DNA of 64,000 nucleotides, from contig NZ_CP151943.1 in the NCBI RefSeq assembly GCF_038592905.1, positions 1,173,501 through 1,237,500 on the forward strand. Direction: 5' to 3'. The translations under genes were made by a program, and so were the position numbers. The notes under the pieces were generated by a model. The model did not search any database and was not told the DNA's origin. It saw only the letters and a list, made by a program, of their open reading frames with translations. The stretch comes from Neobacillus sp. FSL H8-0543. Its GTDB lineage: Bacteria > Bacillota > Bacilli > Bacillales > Cytobacillaceae. How positions within the stretch are numbered: position 1 is the stretch's first letter; the number at the start of each line of letters is the position of its first letter. Of the stretch, positions 27,401 to 37,921 are shown piece by piece.

Positions 27401-27577
27401 ATTCCTTCCTCCTAGAAAAATTGTCCATTCTATATGTTATTACTTATTTTAACATAATACGTCCCAGGGTCGTAAATTATGGTCAATCTTAATCCAAGCT
27501 TTAAGGCAAAAAGCTTTTAATTTACAGGTATGTTTAGTTAAAATTAAATCAGCCTATCAAGTAAAAAGGAGAATATT

Positions 27578-28090
27578 ATGATCTATCCATACAAAGGGAA
27601 GTATCCAAAAATTGCAGACTCAGTATTTATTGCTGATTATACAACAATCACCGGAGATGTTGAAATCGGTGAAGAATCAAGCGTTTGGTTCAATACGGTC
27701 ATCAGAGGTGATGTTGCATCAACCAAAATTGGGAAAAAAGTAAACATCCAAGACAACTCAGTATTGCATCAAAGCCCAAACAATCCTTTAATTTTAGAAG
27801 ATGAAGTGACCATTGGACATCAAGTCATTCTGCATAGCTGTATTGTCAGAAAAAAAGCGTTAATTGGCATGGGTTCGATTGTTCTTGATCAAGCTGAAAT
27901 TGGTGAAGGAGCATTTATAGGTGCAGGGAGCCTTGTAGCCCAAGGAAAGAAGATTCCCCCTAATACACTAGCATTTGGCAGGCCAGCAAAAGTTATTAGA
28001 GAATTGAATGATGAGGATAGAAAGGATATGAATAGAATATTTACAGAATATGCCGAAAAGGCGCAGTATTATAAGTCATTACAAAATTAA
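27578..28090 (+). CDS. ytoA: Gamma-class carbonic anhydrase-like hexapeptide protein YtoA
   Basis: A 170-residue left-handed beta-helix protein. Successive hexapeptide repeats begin ADSVFIADYTTITGDVEIGEESSVW. The potential metal ligands occur in NSVLHQSP, TIGHQVILHSC. The family includes the PaaY/YrdA proteins, and whether it has true carbonic anhydrase activity is uncertain. An AAAGGAG site precedes the ATG. It is convergent with asnB across a tandem array. Confidence 0.85.
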   Translation: MIYPYKGKYPKIADSVFIADYTTITGDVEIGEESSVWFNTVIRGDVASTKIGKKVNIQDNSVLHQSPNNPLILEDEVTIGHQVILHSCIVRKKALIGMGSIVLDQAEIGEGAFIGAGSLVAQGKKIPPNTLAFGRPAKVIRELNDEDRKDMNRIFTEYAEKAQYYKSLQN

Positions 28091-28118
28091 CTTGTTGGAT
28101 TGGCCATAAATTCTCGTT

Positions 28119-28490
28119 AAGAGAGCTTTTTTGAAGACATTTCACCGGTTTCCTTGTTGTGTTTTGTCTTTAAGAGAGCTTATTGAAGACATTTCACCAG
28201 CTGCCCTCTTGGGTTTTGTCTTTAAGAGAGCTTATTGAAGACATTTCACCGGTTTCCTTGTTGTGTTTTGTCTTTAAGAAAGCTTATTAAAGACATTTCA
28301 CCGGCTTCCTTGTTGTGTTTTGTCTTTAACAGAGCTTATTGAAGACATTTCACCGACTGCCCTCTTGAGTTTTGTCTTTAAGAGAGCTTATTGAAGACAT
28401 TTCACTTATTTCCTCATAGGGTTTTGTCCTTAAGAAAACTCCTTAAAGACATTTCATCGGTTCCCTTGTTGGGTTTTGTCCTTTAATTTA
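28119..28490. repeat. Tandem array of a 52-bp unit, seven copies (array B)
   Basis: The block GAAGACATTTCAC recurs at 28133, 28185, 28237, 28289, 28341, 28393 and 28445, exactly 52 bp apart each time. The consensus continues through a TCCTTGTTGTG stretch to TTTTGTCTTTAAGAGAGC. Within each unit AAGACA and TGTCTT form a weak dyad. Middle units are nearly identical and end units are degenerate. It fills the gap between convergent ytoA and asnB. Confidence 0.95.
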
Positions 28491-28499
28491 ATGAAGCCC

Positions 28500-30404
28500 T
28501 TATATTTCCATTGTTTGATGAGTTTTTCCCCATTGGAAATCGCTTTGAAATGCATACTTCTCTTCTACATAAACCTGATGCCAGAGCATAAACATCAGAA
28601 CCGTCCAAATTTTACGGCTATAATCGAACTTTCCCTGACAATGATCATCGAATATTTTTAACAAGTATGTTTTATTTATTAAATGATCTGTGTTGCTCTC
28701 ACGGATGATTCCTTTAGCCCAATCATTCATCTCGTCCTTCAGCCAATGACGAATCGGTACCGGAAAACCAAGCTTTTTTCGGCTGAGTACATGGTCAGGA
28801 ACGATTCCCTCAAACGCTTTTCGGAGAATATATTTTGTTGTCCCGCTTGTAGTCTTCAATCTGGCTGGTATTTTAGAAGCGACATCAAACACCGCTTTAT
28901 CTAAAAAGGGAACACGCAGCTCTAGCGAATGAGCCATCGTCATTTTATCGGCCTTAAGTAAAATATCCCCACGCAACCATGTATGAATATCAATATATTG
29001 CATCTGTTCAACCGCATTATATCCCAAAGATTCTTGATAAAGCAGTTTAGTGATATCTGTAAAATTTATCCCTTCCCGGTAATTAACCAATAGCTTCCGT
29101 TTTTCCTTTTCAGAAAACATCTTTGCATTTCCAATATATCGTTTTTCTATTGGAGTTACACCGCGCTCAATAAAGCTTTTTCCCTTCATTCCTTCTGGTA
29201 GCATTCTCGCTGCCCATCTTAAAAACGTTTTTATTACACGCGGGATTTTATTAAATATCCTTAGTGAATGTGGCTCACGATAAATATTGTAGCCGCCAAA
29301 AAGTTCATCAGCCCCCTCGCCTGATAAGACAACTTTTACATGCCTTTTTGCCTCACGAGCGACGAAATAGAGGGGAACACAAGCTGGGTCAGCAAGTGGG
29401 TCATCCATATGCCAGATGATTTTTGGCAGTTCCTCCATATACTCTTCAGGCGTAATAACATAGCTTATATTCTCCACTCCAAGTTTTGCAGCTGATTCTT
29501 TGGCCACATCAATTTCACTAAACCCATTTCGTTGAAACCCCACAGAAAAGGTTTTAATAGCAGGATGAAAGTCCTTTGCAATTGAAGCAATAATAGTTGA
29601 ATCAATTCCACCTGAAAGGAAAGAGCCTACTGGCACATCTGCCCGCATATGAAGTTTAACTGAATCAATCAAAACTTCCTTAATCTCATTGACAAAGTCC
29701 GTTTCAGACTTATTTGCTGGCTTAAAACTTGCCTTCCAATACTTAAGAATGTTTATTGGAGACCCGATTCTCTTAGTGAAATAACATCCTGGTTCGAGCT
29801 TTTTGATTCCAGCAGAAAGGGTGTCTGGTTCTGGAACATATTGATAGGTTAGATAATGCTGTAAGGAATCCAAGTTCAGTTCAGCTTTTTCCAACGCAAG
29901 CAGGATGCTTTTTTTCTCCGAAGCAAAATAGGTTCGTCCATTCCCCTCGTAGTGAAAAAAGGGCTTGATGCCAAAGCGGTCTCGGGCACCAAATAAAACC
30001 TGAACCTGTTTATCCCAAATGACGAACGTAAACATCCCGCGAAGCTTGTTTACTGCCTTTTCTCTTAGCTGGCTATAAAGGGCTACGATAACCTCTGTGT
30101 CGCTGTTAGTTGCAAATGTTAATCCGTTTTGTTGAAGCTCTTGGCGTAGTTCAAGGTAGTTATAAATTTCCCCATTAAAAATTATCCAATAGCGCTCGTT
30201 TTCGTATGTAAGCGGCTGATGCCCATTTTCAATATCAATGATACTTAGCCGGCGAAAACCAAATTGAATAAACTCATCCTGATAATAACCTTCATCATCA
30301 GGACCCCGATGAGTAATCATTTCGTTCATTTTTTTAAAGAGTTCATTTCCCTCATCATTATCCGTTTGCGCATTGTCATTTATACAGCCAATAAACCCGC
30401 ACAT
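28500..30404 (-). CDS. asnB: Asparagine synthase (glutamine-hydrolysing)
   Basis: A 634-residue enzyme. The N-terminal class II glutaminase has nucleophile Cys2 (MCGFIGCIND) with RGPDDEG and the NGEIYNYLELR block. The C-terminal synthetase has the PP-loop SGGIDSTIIA near residue 260. It makes asparagine from aspartate, ATP and glutamine. An AGGTGAT site precedes the ATG. It lies upstream-adjacent to metK as in B. subtilis, which has other asnB paralogues, so the role could be partly redundant. Confidence 0.95.
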   Translation of the reverse strand: MCGFIGCINDNAQTDNDEGNELFKKMNEMITHRGPDDEGYYQDEFIQFGFRRLSIIDIENGHQPLTYENERYWIIFNGEIYNYLELRQELQQNGLTFATNSDTEVIVALYSQLREKAVNKLRGMFTFVIWDKQVQVLFGARDRFGIKPFFHYEGNGRTYFASEKKSILLALEKAELNLDSLQHYLTYQYVPEPDTLSAGIKKLEPGCYFTKRIGSPINILKYWKASFKPANKSETDFVNEIKEVLIDSVKLHMRADVPVGSFLSGGIDSTIIASIAKDFHPAIKTFSVGFQRNGFSEIDVAKESAAKLGVENISYVITPEEYMEELPKIIWHMDDPLADPACVPLYFVAREAKRHVKVVLSGEGADELFGGYNIYREPHSLRIFNKIPRVIKTFLRWAARMLPEGMKGKSFIERGVTPIEKRYIGNAKMFSEKEKRKLLVNYREGINFTDITKLLYQESLGYNAVEQMQYIDIHTWLRGDILLKADKMTMAHSLELRVPFLDKAVFDVASKIPARLKTTSGTTKYILRKAFEGIVPDHVLSRKKLGFPVPIRHWLKDEMNDWAKGIIRESNTDHLINKTYLLKIFDDHCQGKFDYSRKIWTVLMFMLWHQVYVEEKYAFQSDFQWGKTHQTMEI

Positions 30405-30505
30405 TTACAGATCACCTCACTAGTTATTTCACCATTTCACACAAAAATCGACTGATTGGTCTTAAACATTCTATTCTGTCTCTCTTGATGTAAGAATTAG
30501 AAGGC

Positions 30506-30552
30506 AAAAAAAAGAGGAGGCTGCAAAATTATTTGCAACTTCCTCTCTTTGG
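30506..30552 (-). terminator. Terminator of metK
   Basis: AAAGAGGAGG-TGCAAA pairs with TTTGCA-TCCTCTCTTT. Seven T residues follow on the minus strand. Confidence 0.92.
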
Positions 30553-30569
30553 TATTCCTATAACTTTTC

Positions 30570-31769
30570 TTAAAGACTTGCTTGTTGACGCAGGGTGTCA
30601 GCTTTATCCGTACGCTCCCATGGCAAATCAACATCTGTACGGCCAAAATGTCCATATGCTGCTGTTTGCTTGTAAATAGGTTTACGAAGATCAAGCATGT
30701 TAATGATTCCTGCAGGGCGAAGGTCGAAGTTCTCACCAACAAGGTCAACTAAAACTTCTTCACTAACTGTTCCTGTTCCAAAAGTTGCAACAGAAATTGA
30801 TACTGGTCTAGCTACACCAATTGCATATGCCAGCTGCACTTCACACTTGTCTGCAAGGCCAGCTGCAACAATATTTTTTGCAACATAACGTGCTGCATAA
30901 GCTGCAGAACGGTCAACCTTTGTTGGATCCTTACCAGAGAATGCACCGCCACCATGACGAGCATATCCGCCATAAGTATCTACAATTATTTTACGGCCTG
31001 TCAAACCAGCATCCCCTTGAGGTCCGCCAATTACGAAACGTCCTGTTGGGTTGATAAAGTATTTTGTATTTTCATCAATTAGTTCTTTAGGTACAACTGG
31101 ATTAATAACATATTCTTTCAGATTACGCTGGATTTGCTCTAACGTTACCTCTGGATTATGTTGTGTTGAGATTACGATTGTATCAATCCGTACTGGTGTG
31201 TCATTTTCATCATACTCAACGGTTACTTGGGTTTTTCCATCTGGACGAAGGTATTCAAGAACTTTATCTTTACGTACCTCTGTTAACTTACGTGCAAGTT
31301 TATGTGCTAATGATATTGGAAGCGGCATTAGTTCAGCTGTTTCATTACATGCATAACCAAACATTAAACCTTGGTCTCCAGCACCAATAGCTTCGATTTC
31401 TTCATCTGACATTAGACCTTCACGTGCTTCAAGTGCCTGGTCAACACCCATTGCAATATCAGGGCTTTGTTCGCCTATAGAAGTTAATACAGCACATGTC
31501 TCTGAGTCAAAGCCATATTTCGCACGATCATAGCCAATTCCTTTAATCGTTTCACGAACAATTTTTGGAATGTCCACGTATGTAGAAGTAGTGATTTCCC
31601 CTGCTACTAGGACTAATCCGGTAGTAACTGATGTTTCAGCCGCAACACGAGCATTGGCATCCTTAGCTAATATTGCATCTAGTATCGAATCAGAAATCTG
31701 GTCACACATCTTATCAGGATGACCTTCAGTTACTGACTCAGAAGTGAACAAACGACGTTTTGTTGACAT
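30570..31769 (-). CDS. metK: S-adenosylmethionine synthetase
   Basis: A 399-residue enzyme with the catalytic His in [11 protein letters not shown], the P-loop-like [15 protein letters not shown] and the [12 protein letters not shown] signature. It makes SAM from methionine and ATP. Transcription is governed by the SAM-I riboswitch upstream, which gives end-product control. AGGAGG precedes the ATG. Confidence 0.98.
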   Translation of the reverse strand: MSTKRRLFTSESVTEGHPDKMCDQISDSILDAILAKDANARVAAETSVTTGLVLVAGEITTSTYVDIPKIVRETIKGIGYDRAKYGFDSETCAVLTSIGEQSPDIAMGVDQALEAREGLMSDEEIEAIGAGDQGLMFGYACNETAELMPLPISLAHKLARKLTEVRKDKVLEYLRPDGKTQVTVEYDENDTPVRIDTIVISTQHNPEVTLEQIQRNLKEYVINPVVPKELIDENTKYFINPTGRFVIGGPQGDAGLTGRKIIVDTYGGYARHGGGAFSGKDPTKVDRSAAYAARYVAKNIVAAGLADKCEVQLAYAIGVARPVSISVATFGTGTVSEEVLVDLVGENFDLRPAGIINMLDLRKPIYKQTAAYGHFGRTDVDLPWERTDKADTLRQQASL

Positions 31770-31927
31770 CTGAATTCCTCCTATATCTTATGAGATTGAA
31801 TCAAGGTTCTATGAAGGTTACAGGAATTCTTCTTGAACATTGACATTGATACGGTACTCATTTCCTTAGTATGAAATAAACTAACGATTTTTATTAGAAA
31901 CTATTATCATCATAAAAGGACTTATAC

Positions 31928-32123
31928 AAAACAAAAAACCTTACCACTTGAGGAAAGGTTGTTTTCGGCCTTTCGCTCTTATCGTTCAAGGTCATAGCCT
32001 TGCGTCAGATTAGCACCTTCGCATATGAAATGAATCAATTACACAATCATTCTTTTCATTTTGCAGGTTGCTGGGTTTCATAGGGCCTGTCCCTCCACCA
32101 GCTCAGGATAAGAGAGTATCCGT
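31928..32123 (-). promoter_or_regulatory. SAM-I (S-box) riboswitch with terminator, upstream of metK
   Basis: Read on the minus strand, the leader has CTCTTATCCTGAGCTGG, GGAGGGACAGGCCC, TATGAAACCCAGCAACC and then GGTGCTAATCTG, the S-box core. It ends in an intrinsic terminator ACCTTTCCTCAAGTGGTAAGGT with TTTTTTGTTTT (31928-31960). SAM binding should favour termination. Confidence 0.96.
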
Positions 32124-32243
32124 TCAAATTAAAATAATACGGAACATGTCGAACATTGTCAATGACTTTTTCAAGGATTCAATGGTAAAAAACAGAAATT
32201 TTAACATTAATAACGTATAGTATTATTACAGCCTAATTTCACC

Positions 32244-32261
32244 GAATAGTATAGACTATTC
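32244..32261. promoter_or_regulatory. Palindromic operator candidate overlapping the pckA promoter
   Basis: GAATAGT-ATAG-ACTATTC is a perfect 7-bp dyad. It covers a -35-like TAGACT (32252-32257) that is 16 bases from TATACT (32274-32279), so a bound protein would block transcription. In B. subtilis pckA is repressed by CcpN. I cannot say whether this is a CcpN site. Confidence 0.5.
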
Positions 32262-32330
32262 AGACTAATGTGTTATACTTTTTATAATTAAATCTTGGTA
32301 AAAAACATTGTAAAGGAAGGGTTAGCGTAG

Positions 32331-33917
32331 ATGAATTCTGTTCATATCCCAAATGCATTAAGCTTACTATTAAAGGAAAATCATGTCCAAATGCAATTAT
32401 CTGTCCCTCAACTAGTAGAAAAAATCTTATCACGAAATGAAGGTGTATTAACCTCCACTGGTGCCATAAGTGTTTCAACTGGAAAATATACAGGACGTTC
32501 CCCTCAAGACAAATTTATAGTTGTAGAAGAGTCCATAAAGGATAAAATTGCTTGGGGCTCATTAAATCAGCCGATTTCCGAGGAAGTATTTAAAAACCTT
32601 TATCAAAAGGTTACTGCTTATTTAAAACAAGCAAATGAAGTTTTCGTATTTAAAGGATTTGCCGGGGCTGACAAGAAATCGCAATTGCCTATTCAGGTAG
32701 TAACGGAATTTGCATGGCATAACTTGTTTGCTCATCAATTATTTATTCGTCCCAGTGAAGAAGAGTTGTTAGCACATAAAACTGGATTCAATGTTATCTG
32801 TGCACCAAACTTCAAGGCTGACCCCCTAATTGACGGGACAAATTCTGAAACATTTATCATTATCTCTTTCGAACAACGAACCGTTTTAATTGGCGGTACA
32901 GAATATGCAGGTGAAATGAAGAAAGCAATCTTCTCTGTAATGAACTTCATTTTACCTGAAAATAATATTTTATCGATGCACTGTTCAGCAAATGTTGGTT
33001 TTGAGGGTGATGTCGCCCTTTTCTTTGGGCTATCTGGTACAGGAAAAACCACATTGTCTGCTGACCCAAAACGCCGGTTGATTGGTGATGATGAGCACGG
33101 GTGGTCACCGCATGGTGTCTTTAATATTGAGGGTGGCTGCTATGCAAAGACCATTAATCTGTCCCGTGAAAAAGAACCGCAAATCTTTGAGGCCATCCAT
33201 TTTGGATCAGTCCTTGAAAATGTTATGGTTATGCCTGAATCAAGAATTGCTGATTATGATGATGGGTCATTAACGGAAAATACCCGTGCAGCCTACCCGA
33301 TTCAAGCAATTGATAATATTGTTCTGCCTAGTATTGCTGGGCATCCGAACACGATTGTTTTTTTAACAGCTGATGCTTTTGGTGTATTGCCGCCAATTTC
33401 AAAATTAACAAAGGAACAAGCGATGTATCATTTCTTAAGCGGCTATACGTCAAAGCTTGCAGGAACGGAAAGAGGAGTAACCTCACCGGAAGCAACCTTC
33501 TCTACCTGCTTTGGTGCACCATTCCTTCCACTTCCAGCAACACGCTATGCAAAAATGCTTGGCGATAAAATTCTTGAGCATAACGCGAAGGTTTACCTTG
33601 TGAATACCGGCTGGACTGGCGGGGAATATGGTGTTGGCAGCCGAATGAAGCTTTCTTATACAAGAGCAATGGTGCAAGCTGCACTTGAAGGGGAACTTGA
33701 CACTGTTGAAACGGTTAGAGATGAAATTTTCGGGTTAAATATACCGCTTCATATTGCTGGTGTTCCCGACGAAGTCCTGCAGCCAAACAAAACGTGGCCT
33801 GATCCAAAAGCCTACGAAATGAAAGCCAAAGAACTGGCTAAAAAATTCCAGGAAAACTTCAAAAAGTTCTCTGATGCACCAGTAGGTGTTGAAGCAAATG
33901 GTGGTCCTATCGTTTAG
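32331..33917 (+). CDS. pckA: Phosphoenolpyruvate carboxykinase (ATP)
   Basis: A 528-residue ATP-dependent PEPCK. The kinase P-loop is [12 protein letters not shown] near residue 235, followed by the metal site LIGDDEHGW, and the substrate-binding GRSPQDKF lies near the N-terminus. It converts oxaloacetate to PEP in gluconeogenesis. AAGGAAGGG precedes the ATG. It is divergent from the metK leader and convergent with ytmB. Confidence 0.97.
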   Translation: MNSVHIPNALSLLLKENHVQMQLSVPQLVEKILSRNEGVLTSTGAISVSTGKYTGRSPQDKFIVVEESIKDKIAWGSLNQPISEEVFKNLYQKVTAYLKQANEVFVFKGFAGADKKSQLPIQVVTEFAWHNLFAHQLFIRPSEEELLAHKTGFNVICAPNFKADPLIDGTNSETFIIISFEQRTVLIGGTEYAGEMKKAIFSVMNFILPENNILSMHCSANVGFEGDVALFFGLSGTGKTTLSADPKRRLIGDDEHGWSPHGVFNIEGGCYAKTINLSREKEPQIFEAIHFGSVLENVMVMPESRIADYDDGSLTENTRAAYPIQAIDNIVLPSIAGHPNTIVFLTADAFGVLPPISKLTKEQAMYHFLSGYTSKLAGTERGVTSPEATFSTCFGAPFLPLPATRYAKMLGDKILEHNAKVYLVNTGWTGGEYGVGSRMKLSYTRAMVQAALEGELDTVETVRDEIFGLNIPLHIAGVPDEVLQPNKTWPDPKAYEMKAKELAKKFQENFKKFSDAPVGVEANGGPIV

Positions 33918-33949
33918 AATTTGGATTCAACTGAGTAAGAAATTCACTA

Positions 33950-34080
33950 TTTCTGACCATGAAGCGGTTATGATGACCGTTTACTTTTAATAATAGCAAT
34001 AGCGGTCACCATGAAGCGCTCATGATGACCGTTTCCTTTTATAAATAGGGAGTGCGGTCACCATGAAGCGATTAATGGAT
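33950..34080. repeat. Tandem array of a 52-bp hairpin unit (array C)
   Basis: ACCATGAAGCG recurs at 33956, 34008 and 34060, exactly 52 bp apart. The clearest unit folds as CGGTCA-C-CATGA-n5-TCATG-A-TGACCG. Copies are separated by A/T-rich linkers. The array lies between convergent pckA and ytmB. Confidence 0.9.
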
Positions 34081-34087
34081 CACCTGC

Positions 34088-34330
34088 TTAGTTTGTTGAA
34101 TTTAATGCAATTAATTGATAGGTTAATGTCGTTTTACTATGCTCCCATTCCACTTTTTTAATTACAGCTGTTCCGCTTGAGTCACCATCCATTGTTTTTC
34201 TTACATCGATTGGAATATCAATCGGATAAAGTCTGTATCCATCTTTGTTAAGAACAAAAAGGTTCTCTTCCACCCTTGTTTCTCTCCCCTTCGTTACAAT
34301 CATCGTATTCAACTCTAGAGGCATACCCAT
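34088..34330 (-). CDS. ytmB: DUF2584 family protein YtmB
   Basis: An 80-residue protein, MGMPLELNTMIVTKGRE and onward, with YPIDIPIDVRKTMDG in the centre. It matches the Bacillaceae-specific DUF2584 (B. subtilis YtmB). Function is unknown. A GAGGAGTG site precedes the ATG. It follows ytmA on the same strand. Confidence 0.82.
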   Translation of the reverse strand: MGMPLELNTMIVTKGRETRVEENLFVLNKDGYRLYPIDIPIDVRKTMDGDSSGTAVIKKVEWEHSKTTLTYQLIALNSTN

Positions 34331-34372
34331 TACATTTCACTCCTCTACATCGTCCAAGATACATCTATTTTA

Positions 34373-35164
34373 TCACCTTTTGATTTGGCTTTTCATCCAC
34401 TTCGTTAAATCCTCGACTACTTTTCTATTTATTGCCGGTGGAAAGTAGTGTGTGAAATCGTCAAAATACCAGCATTCCACCGGTTTATTTAACGCCTTTA
34501 ACCGCCGTTCTAGTCGATAGGCATGTTCCACCGAAACATTATGATCATTCACACCATGAATAATGAGAATGGGTGCTATTAGGTGTTCAAGTTGATAAAG
34601 TGGCGTCCGCTCATGATATCGGTCTGGATACTTCTCAGGAGTTCCACCAATGACTCTTTTCATCATCCTTCGTAAATCATTCCGTTCCGAATACGTCAAT
34701 GACATGTCACTCACTCCACCCCATGTAACTACAGACGCTGCCTCAGGGAACTCAATAGCCGTCAGCAATGCCATGACACCACCGCGTGAAAAGCCAAACA
34801 CATGGATTTGACTGATCCTTGGAAGTGATTTTAACAGCAAAAAGGCTGCATACGCATCCTGCCGATCCTCTCCAGCAAAATCCTCGTTGCCTTCTCCCCC
34901 TTGATTCCCGCGATAATAGGGAGCAAAGACAACAAAGCCTTCGGCAGCAAATTGGGCAATCCTCGCCGGTCGAACTTTTCCAACATTTTTTATTCCACCA
35001 CGCAAATAAAGAAAACCATCTATAGGTCCCGAGGTTTTTGGTTCAGCGAGTAGCCCTTTCACCTTTAGGCCGTTTGATAGATAGGTAACTACATTTAACT
35101 CTACATTGGGATTTGGAGAAGGGAAACGATAGATATCAATGATTTTTCCACTTTGTGTATTCAT
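34373..35164 (-). CDS. ytmA: Prolyl-oligopeptidase-type alpha/beta hydrolase YtmA
   Basis: A 263-residue S9-like hydrolase. The nucleophile elbow is VFGFSRGGVMALL (Ser), with HGVNDHNV supplying the acid and the conserved C-terminal His in DFTHYF. An N-terminal beta-propeller is absent, so it is an isolated hydrolase domain of unknown substrate. The ATG at 35164 has AAAGGAG seven bases upstream; the longer TTG frame would translate through that site. Confidence 0.83.
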   Translation of the reverse strand: MNTQSGKIIDIYRFPSPNPNVELNVVTYLSNGLKVKGLLAEPKTSGPIDGFLYLRGGIKNVGKVRPARIAQFAAEGFVVFAPYYRGNQGGEGNEDFAGEDRQDAYAAFLLLKSLPRISQIHVFGFSRGGVMALLTAIEFPEAASVVTWGGVSDMSLTYSERNDLRRMMKRVIGGTPEKYPDRYHERTPLYQLEHLIAPILIIHGVNDHNVSVEHAYRLERRLKALNKPVECWYFDDFTHYFPPAINRKVVEDLTKWMKSQIKR

Positions 35165-35292
35165 CCCATAGCTCCTTTCCAAAATTTACTTAGTAAAAAA
35201 TTACTGTAACTAGGCATTCACACATTTTTACCTATTTCATACAATATCAAAGGCAAACGCCCAGATTTTATTGTAATTAGGAGGTTTACTTC

Positions 35293-36303
35293 ATGAAAAA
35301 ATGGCTAAAGTTCAGTCTTTCCTCACTTCTCATTGTGATTCTATTGATTTCTGTAGCGGCTTGTAATAACAACACGGATCCTAAAAAACTGCAAAAGGTT
35401 CGTTTAGCTGAAGTTACTCGTTCCATTTTCTATGCACCTGAATATGTTGCACTAGCTAAAGGATTTTTTGAAGAAGAAGGCTTGGACGTTGAACTGACAA
35501 CAACCTTCGGTGGTGACAAAACAATGACTGCCTTACTTTCGGGTGGTACGGATATTGCACTAGTAGGATCGGAAACTTCCATTTATGTTTACGCACAAGG
35601 AGCAAATGACCCGGTAATCAACTTTGCCCAATTAACCCAGACAGATGGTACCTTCCTAGTCTCACGGGAAAATATCGATAATTTTTCATGGGATTTATTA
35701 AAGGGCTCCACATTCTTAGGCCAGCGTACAGGTGGTATGCCACAAATGGTTGGTGAATTCGTCCTTAAGAAGCATGGAATTGACCCACATCAGGATTTAA
35801 CCCTAATCCAAAATATTGATTTTGCAAATATCGCCACAGCTTTTGGTTCGGGCACAGGTGACTTTGTCCAATTATTCGAACCGCAAGCTAGTATTTTTGA
35901 AAAAGAAGGAAAAGGACATATTGTCGCATCCTTTGGAACAGAATCAGGGCATGTCCCATATACCACATTTATGACGAAAGAAAGCTATATGGAAGAAAAC
36001 AAAGAAATTGTTGAAAAATTCACAGGAGCGATTTACAAAGCACAGCAATGGGTAGACTCCCATAGTTCAGCCGAAATTGCTGAAGCCATTCAATCCTTTT
36101 TTCCAGATACAGATATGGAAATCATGGAATTGGTAGTCGACAGATATAAAGAACAAGGCTCCTTTGCTACAGATCCAATCCTCGATGAAGAAGAGTGGAA
36201 TAATCTCCAGGACATTATGAAGGAAGCGGGAGAACTTCCACAGGAAGTATCTCATGAGACACTAGTCAATACAAAAATTGCCGAGGATATCTCGAAAAAA
36301 TAA
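35293..36303 (+). CDS. ytlA: ABC transporter substrate-binding lipoprotein YtlA
   Basis: A 336-residue lipoprotein with signal peptide and lipobox SVAAC (Cys24). The mature part is an NMT1/THI5-like (SsuA family) binding domain: RSIFYAPEYVALAKGFFEEEGLDVEL, then GTDIALVGSETS. Relatives bind sulfonates, taurine, nitrate or pyrimidine precursors of thiamine. The ligand here is not known. It leads an operon with ytlC and ytlD. Confidence 0.87.
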   Translation: MKKWLKFSLSSLLIVILLISVAACNNNTDPKKLQKVRLAEVTRSIFYAPEYVALAKGFFEEEGLDVELTTTFGGDKTMTALLSGGTDIALVGSETSIYVYAQGANDPVINFAQLTQTDGTFLVSRENIDNFSWDLLKGSTFLGQRTGGMPQMVGEFVLKKHGIDPHQDLTLIQNIDFANIATAFGSGTGDFVQLFEPQASIFEKEGKGHIVASFGTESGHVPYTTFMTKESYMEENKEIVEKFTGAIYKAQQWVDSHSSAEIAEAIQSFFPDTDMEIMELVVDRYKEQGSFATDPILDEEEWNNLQDIMKEAGELPQEVSHETLVNTKIAEDISKK

Positions 36304-36323
36304 TTGTTTAGGGAGGTCGTCAG

Positions 36324-37100
36324 ATGAATTTTTTAGCTATTAAAGACATTCATCACACCTATTTTACTAATGCCTCGGCGACCACGGCCCTCTTAGATAT
36401 AACGATCCATGTAGAGGAAGGAGAATTTGTGTCCTTCCTCGGCCCTAGTGGCTGTGGTAAAACAACGATGCTTTCAATCATTGCTGGGCTAATAAAGCCC
36501 ACGCATGGCAATGTTTTGCTTGAAGGGAAACCAATTCTTACCTCGGAAAATCAAATTGGCTACATGCTTCAGCAAGATTATTTGTTCCCATGGAAAACAA
36601 TTGAAGAAAACATTCTAATAGGTCTTAAATTATCAAAACAGTTAAATGAAAGAACAAAATCCGCAGCACTAAGCCTACTGAAGCAGATTGGTTTAACTGG
36701 CATCGAAAAGCAATTGCCTAAACAATTATCAGGCGGAATGAGACAGCGTGTCGCCCTCATACGAACACTGGCAACGGAACCGAAGCTGCTAATGCTTGAT
36801 GAGCCATTTTCAGCACTTGATTACCAAACAAAGTTAAAGCTAGAGGATTTAGTTTCAAATACATTAGATAAATTTGGAAAAACGGCCATCCTTGTCACGC
36901 ATGACATTGGTGAAGCCATTGCAATGAGTGACAGGATCGTTCTCTTTTCACCAAGCCCAGGCAGGGTTCACCGTGTGTTTCAAATACCAGATGAGTTAAG
37001 AGACTTGTCTCCCTTTGAAGCACGAAACCATGAAGCCTTTTCTAACGTCTTTCAAATGATTTGGAAGGAGTTGGAGTCCCTTGAGCCCGGAGAAGAATAG
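36324..37100 (+). CDS. ytlC: ABC transporter ATP-binding protein YtlC
   Basis: A 258-residue ATPase with Walker [11 protein letters not shown] (from residue 40), signature [11 protein letters not shown] near 138 and Walker [13 protein letters not shown] near 157. The ATPase is of the nitrate/sulfonate/taurine (SsuB/TauB) class. GGGAGG precedes the ATG, and its 3' end overlaps ytlD by 20 bases. Confidence 0.92.
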   Translation: MNFLAIKDIHHTYFTNASATTALLDITIHVEEGEFVSFLGPSGCGKTTMLSIIAGLIKPTHGNVLLEGKPILTSENQIGYMLQQDYLFPWKTIEENILIGLKLSKQLNERTKSAALSLLKQIGLTGIEKQLPKQLSGGMRQRVALIRTLATEPKLLMLDEPFSALDYQTKLKLEDLVSNTLDKFGKTAILVTHDIGEAIAMSDRIVLFSPSPGRVHRVFQIPDELRDLSPFEARNHEAFSNVFQMIWKELESLEPGEE

Positions 37101-37887
37101 TCTAAAACTCCTCCATAAAAAATATATTCATTCTTTAGCGATTGAAAAGAGATGGATCCGTTTTTATCAGGTCGTTATTTTGCTTGTCTTTTTCTCAGGC
37201 TGGGAATTATCAAGTCAAAAACAATGGGTTGATCCGCTCCTGTTTAGTTCTCCATCAAAGATTTGGAGTTTGTTCTTAGTGAAGTTTCAAGATGGTTCCT
37301 TGCTTTCCAATTTAGGTGTTACCTTAACGGAGACAATTTTCGGATTTATCTTAGGTACGTTACTAGGAACAATTTTAGCAGCAGTATTATGGTGGTCACC
37401 AATGCTCCAGAAGATTTTCGACCCCTATCTTGTAATCTTAAACGCGATGCCAAAGGTAGCTTTAGGCCCGATTTTAATTGTCGCACTTGGTCCGGGCTAT
37501 TCCTCTATTATTGCTATGGGTGCGATCATTTCTGTCATCATCACTACCATTGTCGTCTACACAGCATTTAAAGAAGTCGATCCAAATTATTTAAAAGTCC
37601 TTCAAGTATTTGGTGCCACTAGACTGCAATGCTTTAAGGAAGCCATTCTACCCGCGAGCTTTCCGACAATTATTTCTACTTTAAAGGTGAATGTCGGACT
37701 TTCATGGGTCGGTGTCATCGTTGGCGAATTTTTGGTATCCTCTAGAGGACTGGGCTATATGATTATTTACGGCTTCCAAGTATTTAATTTTACGCTCGTA
37801 TTCTTAGCTCTTCTGGTCATTGCAGTTATTGCGACGATTATGTATCAGCTTGTAGAGCTATTAGAAAAGAAACTTATCAAGGAATAG
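37081..37887 (+). CDS. ytlD: ABC transporter permease YtlD
   Basis: A 268-residue permease with about six membrane helices. The cytoplasmic EAA loop is [25 protein letters not shown], typical of SsuC/TauC. The start is a TTG at 37081 within ytlC, with AAGGAG ten bases upstream. It completes the YtlACD importer, and a terminator follows. Confidence 0.9.
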   Translation: MSPEKNSLKLLHKKYIHSLAIEKRWIRFYQVVILLVFFSGWELSSQKQWVDPLLFSSPSKIWSLFLVKFQDGSLLSNLGVTLTETIFGFILGTLLGTILAAVLWWSPMLQKIFDPYLVILNAMPKVALGPILIVALGPGYSSIIAMGAIISVIITTIVVYTAFKEVDPNYLKVLQVFGATRLQCFKEAILPASFPTIISTLKVNVGLSWVGVIVGEFLVSSRGLGYMIIYGFQVFNFTLVFLALLVIAVIATIMYQLVELLEKKLIKE

Positions 37888-37921
37888 CGGCTTATTGAAT
37901 ATTTGCTGCTATTCTTTTTTA
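37883..37921 (+). terminator. Terminator of the ytlACD operon
   Basis: GAATAGCGGC pairs with GCTGCTATTC, then TTTTTT. It overlaps the 3' end of the convergent ytkD. Confidence 0.88.

Noticed and set aside
28119..28490. CRISPR array
   Set aside because: The 52-bp units repeat end to end without variable spacers, and no cas genes are present.
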